Positions 57,671-64,000 of a stretch of DNA of 64,000 nucleotides are shown in pieces (position 1 is the stretch's first letter; each line of letters begins with the position of its first letter). The notes under the pieces were generated by a model, which saw only the letters and a program-made list of their open reading frames with translations, searched no databases and was not told the DNA's origin. The translations under genes and the position numbers were made by a program. The DNA comes from Pandoraea pneumonica (lineage in GTDB: Bacteria; Pseudomonadota; Gammaproteobacteria; Burkholderiales; Burkholderiaceae), in NCBI RefSeq assembly GCF_902459645.1, contig NZ_CABPSK010000002.1:930001-994000 (forward strand), given 5' to 3'.

Positions 57671-58015
57671 CTAATGACTAATCATCCAAGGCCGTCCCGC
57701 AGGCCGTTTGAGGCCGCCCGATGCCCCTTGGCTAGCCCCCGCCAACGAGACCTTGCCGCCTGCGCAGCATTGGCATCCGGGCCGGTGGCTTCGCGACGGC
57801 CCATCGCCACTCTGACGCGGTGCATTGGCGGCTCGCTCATTGGTGGCATGCGCCGTGCGGCTGGCGTTCCCCATCAACGCAAGCGAAGGCGCCGTAATCA
57901 CGCGCGTGCCTTCGCTGCCGCAGTCCGGACAATGACACGGTGCGTCGCGATCTGCGATCCGTCTCATTACTACAAACGGCCCGCAGTCCCCGCATTCGAA
58001 GTCGTATATCGGCAT
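57671..58015 (-). CDS. FmdB family zinc-ribbon protein
   Basis: 114 aa. N-terminal zinc ribbon MPIYDFECGDCG ... CHCPDCGSEG, then a Ser/Arg/Gly-rich tail with a further CQCC. FmdB proteins accompany FmdA amidases and may regulate them or help supply a metal. Located 25 bases after the amidase stop on the same strand. ATG 58015 is used since the motif begins there. Confidence 0.88.
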   Translation of the reverse strand: MPIYDFECGDCGPFVVMRRIADRDAPCHCPDCGSEGTRVITAPSLALMGNASRTAHATNERAANAPRQSGDGPSRSHRPGCQCCAGGKVSLAGASQGASGGLKRPAGRPWMISH

Positions 58016-58040
58016 ATCGTTCTCCGTTCGATGCAACGCG

Positions 58041-59279
58041 TCAGAACTTCACGAGATCGGGCGAACACGGCATATCCACGCCGCCTTTCACATGTCGCAC
58101 CGGCCCATCAACATTCGGACGGATATCGAAATCGAAGATTTGCGTGGGGAGCCAAAGCGTTGCACAGGCATTCGGAATATCCACCACGCCGCTGATATGT
58201 CCTTGTATGGGCGCGCAGCCGAGAATCGAGTAGGCCTGCGATCCCGAGTACCCGAACTTCTTCAGATACTCGATTGCGTTCAGACAAGCCTGACGATAAG
58301 CCACGGTCACGTCGAGATAATGCTGGCCGCCGTGTTCGTCGACCGAGATGCCTTCGAAAATCAGATAGTCGTTGTAGGCGGGCGTGATCGGGCTGGGCTG
58401 GAACACCGGGTTGCGAATGCCGTACTTCGCCATGCCGCCCTTGATGAGGTTCACGCGCATGTGCACCCAACCGGCCATTTCAATCGCGCCGCAGAACGTG
58501 ATTTCACCGTCGCCCTGACTGAAATGGAGATCGCCCACCGAGAGGCCCGCGCCATCCACATACACGGGGAAGAACACTTTCGAGCCGCGCGACAAATCCT
58601 TGATGTCGCAATTGCCGCCGTGTTCGCGCGGCGGCACGGTCCGTGCCCCCGTCGCTGCCGCCTTCTCGCGGGCAGCCCCGGACAACTTCCCCATATGCGC
58701 CGTCGCAGCAAATGGTGGATTCGCCAGCGGCGGCACGCGCTCGGGTGCCGTCGCGATCAACCCGGTTTCACGCGCGTTCCACGTTTCCAGCAGTTTCGGA
58801 TCCGGCAGACAACCGATCAGCCCCGGGTGAATCAGCCCGGCAAAATTAACGCCCGGAATGTGGCGAGAGCTCGTGTAAAGCCCATGGAAATCCCAGATCG
58901 ATTTTTGCGCATGCGGAAAGTGATCGGTCAGGAAGCCGCCACCGTTCGTCTTCGAGAAGAAGCCATTGAAGCCCCACTGACTATCGGTCTTCGCGCCGAT
59001 GTCGAGCAGGTCGACCACCAGCAAATCGCCGGGTTCTGCGCCGCGCACGCCCACGGGGCCCGACAGAAAATGCACGATCGATAGATCGATGTCGCGCACG
59101 TCGTCGGCACTGTCATCGTTCTTGATGAACCCGCCTGTCCAGTCGTACGTCTCCAGAATGAAATCGTCACCGGGCTTCACCCAACACGCCATCGGAATGT
59201 CGGGGTGCCATCGGTTATGTACCTGCTCGTTTTCATACGCGGACTGCTTCAGGTCGACCTTGATGAGAGTTTCTGCCAT
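58041..59279 (-). CDS. fmdA: Formamidase/acetamidase FmdA
   Basis: 412 aa FmdA/AmdA family enzyme: LIKVDLKQSAYENEQVHNRW at the start, GAEPGDLLVVDLLDIG, GGNCDIKDLSRGSKVFFPVY and FSQGDGEITFCGAIE with VDIPNACATLWLP near the end. It hydrolyses formamide or short-chain amides to ammonia and the acid. It starts an fmdA-fmdB operon; formamide use fits the one-carbon theme but direct linkage is not shown. Confidence 0.93.
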   Translation of the reverse strand: MAETLIKVDLKQSAYENEQVHNRWHPDIPMACWVKPGDDFILETYDWTGGFIKNDDSADDVRDIDLSIVHFLSGPVGVRGAEPGDLLVVDLLDIGAKTDSQWGFNGFFSKTNGGGFLTDHFPHAQKSIWDFHGLYTSSRHIPGVNFAGLIHPGLIGCLPDPKLLETWNARETGLIATAPERVPPLANPPFAATAHMGKLSGAAREKAAATGARTVPPREHGGNCDIKDLSRGSKVFFPVYVDGAGLSVGDLHFSQGDGEITFCGAIEMAGWVHMRVNLIKGGMAKYGIRNPVFQPSPITPAYNDYLIFEGISVDEHGGQHYLDVTVAYRQACLNAIEYLKKFGYSGSQAYSILGCAPIQGHISGVVDIPNACATLWLPTQIFDFDIRPNVDGPVRHVKGGVDMPCSPDLVKF

Positions 59280-59412
59280 TGCGCTCGCTCCTGTTGTCAA
59301 ATGCCGGTGCGCAAGCACCAGCGCTCAAACGGGCGCCGTGCGGCGCCAAATCTACACAGAGAGGTGTTCGATGACGTACTGAAACATTCAAAGCTTCCAA
59401 GCCGCGCGACGC

Positions 59413-60201
59413 TCAGGACTTCGCGTCTTCGGCCTTTGCAAAGCGGCTTTGCACGGCGACGAGTGCGTCGTCCGTGGTGGCGACGAGCCAAAGGCTGGCT
59501 TGCTCGACGATGTGACGGTTGTGATCTTTTAGCGGGCCCATGGCGGCAGCCGCCTTCCAGACGACGGGTGCCGTCTTACTCTTTCGGCCCGACGCGGCCC
59601 CGACCAACAGGCAGTGCGGCCCGAGCGGCAGCGATACGAACGGGAGCCCCGGGCTGGTACACACGCGCCAATCGATAAACGGCGCGTCGCCGATGAGCAG
59701 CGCGGTGGGCAATCCGTAAAGCACGGTGAAGTCGTACAGCGCCAGTTGTTCGCTCATGCCCAAATAGAGGCGGCGGATGTCGGCGACGACCGCTGCGCGG
59801 ATTTCGTCATCGAACATCGCCTCTTCGGAATAGCGGGCGACGGCTTCGCGGGCAGGCTTTTGATAGGCGCTGAACAGGCCGAGTGCGAGGCAATCGGCCA
59901 CGGCGCGTTGCACCTCGGCAGCGGAGCCCGCTTCTTCCGGCTTACCCAGTTGCGCCGCTTTCAGAAAACGGGCAAGCCCCGCTTCTTGAATGGCCGGTCC
60001 GTGCACCGACGCGTCGTCGACGGCGTTCTTGTCGAGCGGCACGTAGAGATAGTCTTCGGCGGCAAAGTGTGACTTCTTGCCTTCGTCGAACTTCACCTCG
60101 CCGTCGGCGCAGTCCAGATAGCGGGTGCCGATCCGACCATGCTCCCAAACCCAATTCTTCAGAAACGGACGTAGCGGATGCAGCTTGTCGTGATCGGCCA
60201 T
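59413..60201 (-). CDS. Conserved protein of unknown function
   Basis: 262 aa, soluble, no signal peptide. Starts DHDKLHPLRPFLKNWVWEHG, with a middle helical region (YSEEAMFDDEIRAAVVADIR) and a strand-rich part LIGDAPFIDWRVCTSPGLPF. I recognise no domain with confidence; the shape recalls the DUF4238 proteins but that is weak. ATG 60201 has GGAG at a suitable distance. It stands between fmdA and a methyltransferase gene on the same strand. Confidence 0.7.
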   Translation of the reverse strand: MADHDKLHPLRPFLKNWVWEHGRIGTRYLDCADGEVKFDEGKKSHFAAEDYLYVPLDKNAVDDASVHGPAIQEAGLARFLKAAQLGKPEEAGSAAEVQRAVADCLALGLFSAYQKPAREAVARYSEEAMFDDEIRAAVVADIRRLYLGMSEQLALYDFTVLYGLPTALLIGDAPFIDWRVCTSPGLPFVSLPLGPHCLLVGAASGRKSKTAPVVWKAAAAMGPLKDHNRHIVEQASLWLVATTDDALVAVQSRFAKAEDAKS

Positions 60202-60267
60202 TGAATTCTCCAAGTGCCCCAGTATAGGGGCAACGGGTCGCTCGGCCCGCGCGGGCGAGGGCGAGCG

Positions 60268-60900
60268 TTAGGCTGTCGGCTTACGCCACACGCTCGCGAG
60301 CCACGGCTGCTGCTCGCGCGGCAGGCCTGCCGGGCGGTAATAGTGTTCGAGTTCGACGAAACCGGCATCGACCACGTAGGCGCGCCACGACTCGAGATCA
60401 TGAAACGCACCATAGCGGCCACGCTGCCAACCTTCTTGATTCGTGCCACGTGGGTTGGAACTGAACAGCACGCCGCCCGGTTTGAGCGTCGCGTGAAGTT
60501 GGCGAAGCACGCGCGGCAAGTCTTGACTGGGAACGTGGAAAAGCGAGGCGTTGGCGAAAATGCCGTCGAAGTGCGCGACAGGCAAATCGAGGTGAAGAAA
60601 ATCTTGATGCCACACTTCGCAGCCGGAGTCTTCGCGCGCCATCGCAACGAAGCGCTCGGCGCCGTCCAGGCCGATGGCGTGATGGCCCATTGCAGTGAAG
60701 GCTTTGAGATCGCGCCCCGGTCCGCAACCGAAATCGAGAATCGTCAGCGGCGGTGCGGCAGTGATATGGCGCAACAGCGCCGACATATTCTGCGAGACGT
60801 CGTGGTCGCGCGTGCCTTCGCGGAAATCGTCGGCGTTCGTGTTGTAGTGCCGCAAAGTACCGGCACTGATGTCGTCGGGTTCGGGGGGCGTGTGTGTCAT
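60268..60900 (-). CDS. Class I SAM-dependent methyltransferase
   Basis: 210 aa. Motif I LDFGCGPGRDLKAF, motif II acid region AIGLDGAERFVAMA, and post-motif FDGIFANASLFHVP with LKPGGVLFSSNPRG. Typical of small-molecule methyltransferases of the tellurite-resistance/UbiE kind. ATG 60900 is chosen; the frame is open upstream without homology. Substrate unknown. Confidence 0.9.
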   Translation of the reverse strand: MTHTPPEPDDISAGTLRHYNTNADDFREGTRDHDVSQNMSALLRHITAAPPLTILDFGCGPGRDLKAFTAMGHHAIGLDGAERFVAMAREDSGCEVWHQDFLHLDLPVAHFDGIFANASLFHVPSQDLPRVLRQLHATLKPGGVLFSSNPRGTNQEGWQRGRYGAFHDLESWRAYVVDAGFVELEHYYRPAGLPREQQPWLASVWRKPTA

Positions 60901-60995
60901 AAGGGGGCGATGGGGGGAATGCCAATGATGATCGCCAGTATGCCACCGACCCACCCAAGCCCCTTGGCATCACGCCGCGTTGACGAACTGCCGAT

Positions 60996-61442
60996 CTAGC
61001 CCACGCGGTGATCTTCCAGCGCCTGAGCGTAGGCCGTCAAACCGGCCACTACGGCTTGTTGCTGCTCCAGCGTCATTTTCGCCAGCGCATTCGTAACCTG
61101 TTGTCTGCCGAACGCGTGAATGGCGGCCACCGTGCGTTTGCCACGCGGCGTCAGCGAAAGCAGTTTGGCTCGTGCATCGCCGCGACTCACGGTTTCCTTC
61201 AACTCCCCGGCTTCGATCAGTTTGCGAACCATCCGACTGATGCTGGATTTCTCCAGATTCAAGAACTCGGCAAGCTCGGCCGCTGTGAGCGATTGGCGCG
61301 CGCCGATTTCCATCATGGCGTGCACGGCCGATGGTGAGTAATCGGTGCCCGCCAACGTCGTGCGCATGAACCCAAGCTCGCGAACCATTTTGCGCGACGC
61401 CGCGCGGATGGCATCGATCAATGCAGTGTCGAGATCCGACAT
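60996..61442 (-). CDS. MarR-family transcriptional regulator
   Basis: 148 aa winged HTH protein: SLTAAELAEFLNLEKSSISR, the wing GDARAKLLSLTPRGKR, and dimerisation helices at both ends. Divergent from the SDR gene at 61566; a palindrome between them is the likely binding site. The frame is open far upstream but the homology starts at ATG 61442. Confidence 0.92.
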   Translation of the reverse strand: MSDLDTALIDAIRAASRKMVRELGFMRTTLAGTDYSPSAVHAMMEIGARQSLTAAELAEFLNLEKSSISRMVRKLIEAGELKETVSRGDARAKLLSLTPRGKRTVAAIHAFGRQQVTNALAKMTLEQQQAVVAGLTAYAQALEDHRVG

Positions 61443-61473
61443 TTTTGTTTTCCGATAGCTTTCTGAAAATAAT

Positions 61474-61488
61474 GTTGTACGATACAAC
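61474..61488. promoter_or_regulatory. MarR-type operator between the marR and SDR genes
   Basis: Perfect palindrome GTTGTA-CGA-TACAAC, of the TTGTA-N3-TACAA type common for MarR regulators, in an AT-rich divergent promoter region 32 bases from the regulator start. Confidence 0.75.
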
Positions 61489-61565
61489 CAATTGGAGTCT
61501 GTGGCTATCGAATTCCGCCATGGACGCTGCGCGGTTCGTGCGAATGGCAACGTTCTGAGGACGCC

Positions 61566-62360
61566 ATGGAAACATCGACACAGCTGGAGAATGCGACGTC
61601 GCGCCGGGGCCGTATGACGGGGCGCGTGGGGCTGGTGACTGGTGGCGGCAGCGGCATTGGACGCGCCACAGCGCTTTTGATGGCTTGGGAAGGGGCGATC
61701 GCCGTCGTCATTGCAGGCCGTCGAGAGCAGGAAGGCGAAGCCGTCGCAGCGCAATGTCGCGCTGCGGGCGCGCAGTCGCTGTATGTGAAAACCGATGTGA
61801 CGCGCGAAGCCGATGTCGCGCATCTTGTCCGCACGACGCTCTCGCAGTTCGGCCGCCTTGATGTCGCATTCAACAATGCGGGGTATCAGGAGCGACGCGC
61901 GCCGGTGGAGGTGCAGGACACGGCCGTCTACGAGACGGTATTTGACGCCAATGTCCGCTCTGTTTTCCTCTGTCTGAAGTATCAAGTCCCCGCCATGGAG
62001 GCGCAGGGCGGTGGCCGCATCGTCATCAATGCGTCCGTGAGCGGGCAGCGCAATCCGAACCCGGGGCTGGCGCTCTATGCCGCGTCCAAGGCGGCGGTCA
62101 TTTCGTTGATGCGCTCGGCCGCGATGGAATGCGCGCCTCGTGGCATTCGCATCAATGCGGTCGCGCCGGGACGCGTGGTGACCGACATGATGCTGGCATC
62201 GGGGATCGCGGATATTTCGGCAGTGGCCGCAGGGCTGCCGCTACGACGGATGGGGCGGCCTGACGAAGTCGCCGAAGCCGTCGTTTGGCTGGCGTCGGAC
62301 GAGGCGTCGTTCGTCGTCGGCCACGTATTGGCGGCGGACGGCGGGTTTATGGCGTCGTGA
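61566..62360 (+). CDS. Short-chain dehydrogenase/reductase (glucose/ribitol type)
   Basis: 264 aa classical SDR: TGGGSGIGRA cofactor motif, NNAGYQ, the Ser of NASVSGQ and YAASKAAV as YxxxK pair, ending RMGRPDEVAEAVVWLASDEA with VGHVLAADGG. Likely a soluble NAD(P)H-dependent reductase. Regulated in divergent orientation by the MarR-type protein; substrate unknown. Confidence 0.92.
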   Translation: METSTQLENATSRRGRMTGRVGLVTGGGSGIGRATALLMAWEGAIAVVIAGRREQEGEAVAAQCRAAGAQSLYVKTDVTREADVAHLVRTTLSQFGRLDVAFNNAGYQERRAPVEVQDTAVYETVFDANVRSVFLCLKYQVPAMEAQGGGRIVINASVSGQRNPNPGLALYAASKAAVISLMRSAAMECAPRGIRINAVAPGRVVTDMMLASGIADISAVAAGLPLRRMGRPDEVAEAVVWLASDEASFVVGHVLAADGGFMAS

Positions 62361-62386
62361 GCCCTGCGCCCTAGTGGCCGTGAAGC

Positions 62387-63502
62387 TCACCGTGTCACGG
62401 CAGGCCAACTCATCTCGAAACGCGCGCCGCCCAGTGTCATCGGGTCTGTCGCCACCACTCGGCCGTGGTGGGCGCGCAAGACTTGCTCCGTGATGGCGAG
62501 GCCCAAGCCATAGCCGCCCGTTCTTCGGTCCAGCCGAACGAACGCGTCGAAGATGCGCTTGCGTTCGCTCTCGGGAATACCGGGCCCGTCGTCTTCCACG
62601 TAAATTTCCACATTGCCGTGCCGCAGCCGCAGCCCGACGACGATGCGCGATGCGGCGTACCGGCTCGCGTTTCGCAGCAGATTGCGCATCGCATAGGACA
62701 TCAAGCGCTTGTCCATCACGACCTGCAACGAGGCGTCCAATTCGGTTTCCAGCGTGATGTCGCGATCGGCGTATAGCAGCGTGGCGTCTTGCACCTGTGC
62801 TGCGAACCAATTCGCTACCGACGTGGCTTCGACGTGCGATTGCAACGAGCTGTACTCCAAGCGCGCGAAAGTCAGGCTCATGTCGATCAATTCGTCGAGT
62901 TCGGTCACGTCCTGATCGATGCTCTCGAGCGCCTGTTCGCACGCATCCGCTGGCGAAGACGGATCGCGCAACACTTCCAGTGCAAACCGTAACCGTGCCA
63001 GCGGCGTGCGCAGTTCGTGCGAGATACCGTTGGTCAGGTCGCGTTGCGTGGCAATCAACTTCTCCATGCGCTCGGCCAGCGCATTGAGCGTTCGGGCGAG
63101 CGGGCCGATGATCACGCTGTAGGATTCGCGCGCCCGGGTATGAAACCGTCCACCGCTAAAGTCGATGGCCCGCTCGCGCACCATCACCAGATCGACCCAT
63201 ACCGGGCGCATCCAGCGATAAGCGACGAACGCGGGCAACGCCAAGGTGGCGAGAATGCACGGGACGAGAAACTTCGCCGTCAGCAGATGTTCGTGAAGCC
63301 AAGCACCCGGCAGGCTGACGATCAGCAATGCGGCAGGTACCGCGAGCACCAGCAGACACAGCGACAACATGCGCGTGTAGGTGCGCACGTAGAGGCGCGA
63401 CCAACTGGGGCGCCGGTCGGCGCGGGTATCGGTCCACGAGCGCCGGAAGCGTTGCCATCGGAGGCGGCAGTAGCGGTAGGGCTGAAAAGGGTGGCCGCGC
63501 AT
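62387..63502 (-). CDS. Two-component sensor histidine kinase
   Basis: 371 aa. Two membrane segments (~44-66 and ~77-98) with only about ten residues between them, a HAMP-like linker, DHp box SHELRTPLARLRFALEVL with H162, and an HATPase domain (NLLRNASRYA, VEDDGPGIPESERKRIF, GYGLGLAIT). No periplasmic sensing domain, so the signal may be sensed in or near the membrane. The response regulator gene is 54 bases upstream on the same strand. Confidence 0.92.
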   Translation of the reverse strand: MRGHPFQPYRYCRLRWQRFRRSWTDTRADRRPSWSRLYVRTYTRMLSLCLLVLAVPAALLIVSLPGAWLHEHLLTAKFLVPCILATLALPAFVAYRWMRPVWVDLVMVRERAIDFSGGRFHTRARESYSVIIGPLARTLNALAERMEKLIATQRDLTNGISHELRTPLARLRFALEVLRDPSSPADACEQALESIDQDVTELDELIDMSLTFARLEYSSLQSHVEATSVANWFAAQVQDATLLYADRDITLETELDASLQVVMDKRLMSYAMRNLLRNASRYAASRIVVGLRLRHGNVEIYVEDDGPGIPESERKRIFDAFVRLDRRTGGYGLGLAITEQVLRAHHGRVVATDPMTLGGARFEMSWPAVTR

Positions 63503-63556
63503 GTGGGTTCCGACGAAGTGTGACGTGAAGACTGGTGATGTTGTGTCGCCCGGCGT

Positions 63557-64000
63557 TCAATCCCAGTCCGACTTGTTGAGCTGATAGCCCTTGCCGCGCA
63601 CGGTCAGAATGCGCTGCGGCGGTGTGGTGTCGTCGCCCAGCTTACGACGCAGTTTATAGATACCGCCGTCGACGGAGCGGTCGACCCCATCGAATTCGAC
63701 GCCGCGCAGTTGCCGCACCAGATCGTCTCGCGTGACAACCTGACCGGCCGAGCGCGCCAGCGCCCAGAGCAAGTCGAACTCTGCCGACGTCAGATCGGGC
63801 GTCGTGCCGTTGGGCAGCGTCACCGTGCGGTTGCCACGGTCGATCTTGAACTTGCCGAAGGTGATCGATTCTGGCTGTGCGGCGGACGACGGACGTTGCA
63901 CGTTACGGCGCAATTGCGCTTTGATGCGCGCGAGCAGCACGCGCGGTTGCACGGGTTTGTGCACGTAATCGTCGGCCCCCAATTCCAGCCCGAGCACTTC
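63557..64000 (-). CDS. OmpR-family response regulator, C-terminal part (5' cut by window edge)
   Basis: 148 codons visible, open to the window edge. The end of the receiver domain (LGADDYVHKPVQPRVLLARI, with the conserved Lys-Pro) and a full OmpR-type winged helix (LTSAEFDLLWALARSAGQVV, DDLVRQLRGVEFDGVDRSVD, ILTVRGKGYQLN) are present. Partner of the kinase at 62387. RstA-like in style, but the regulon is unknown. Confidence 0.92.
   Translation of the reverse strand, partial: EVLGLELGADDYVHKPVQPRVLLARIKAQLRRNVQRPSSAAQPESITFGKFKIDRGNRTVTLPNGTTPDLTSAEFDLLWALARSAGQVVTRDDLVRQLRGVEFDGVDRSVDGGIYKLRRKLGDDTTPPQRILTVRGKGYQLNKSDWD

Overview
The window is chromosomal DNA from a high-GC betaproteobacterium, most likely a Burkholderiaceae member. 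Pandoraea is my best guess from gene content and protein style, but no rRNA or marker phylogeny is present to prove it. Evidence for the group: the divergent uvrA / MFS / ssb block, dense translationally coupled operons with ATGA or TGATG stop-start overlaps, and Burkholderia-type phosphonate clusters.

Left edge (1-2765): the C-terminal end of a CPA2/Kef-type K+/H+ antiporter, apt, a LysE-type exporter and a DeoR-type regulator.

Phosphonate island (about 3130-34900), interrupted by other genes. (i) phnCDE, a phosphonate ABC importer preceded by a good Pho box (3134-3151). (ii) A complete C-P lyase operon phnGHIJKLM on the minus strand, divergent from phnF / DUF1045 2H-phosphoesterase / phnN; one palindromic operator sits between the two operons. 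(iii) A DMGDH/sarcosine-dehydrogenase-like flavoprotein, a Nudix hydrolase and purU. (iv) An unrelated insert with a bacterial serpin, an MFS exporter and a DUF488 protein. (v) A 2-aminoethylphosphonate (AEP) module: phnW with an ABC importer (phnSTV type) on the minus strand, and a GntR/FCD regulator, phnA (phosphonoacetate hydrolase) and phnY (phosphonoacetaldehyde dehydrogenase) on the plus strand. (vi) A Na+/Pi-cotransporter-like gene overlapping a PhnZ-type HD-domain diiron oxygenase gene with a full set of predicted active-site residues, but without its usual dioxygenase partner in the window. Together they offer C-P lyase, hydrolytic and probably oxidative ways to take phosphate from phosphonates.

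Middle (34970-44600): a membrane protein, a PLP dehydratase / RidA / YheO-type regulator operon with a clear palindromic operator, an AI-2E family transporter, uvrA, an MFS transporter and ssb.

Right part (44600-64000): two SDR-like genes with a TetR regulator; a putative polysaccharide group (GH114 lipoprotein, glycosyltransferase, NodB deacetylase); a PlpD-like patatin/beta-barrel protein coupled to chrA; small metabolic and regulatory genes (acetyltransferase, VOC, AraC, isopropylmalate-dehydrogenase-like, hydrolase lipoprotein); an FmdA/FmdB amidase pair; a methyltransferase; a MarR/SDR divergent pair with a palindromic operator; and a two-component system cut by the window edge. No tRNA, rRNA, CRISPR array, IS element or prophage was recognised.
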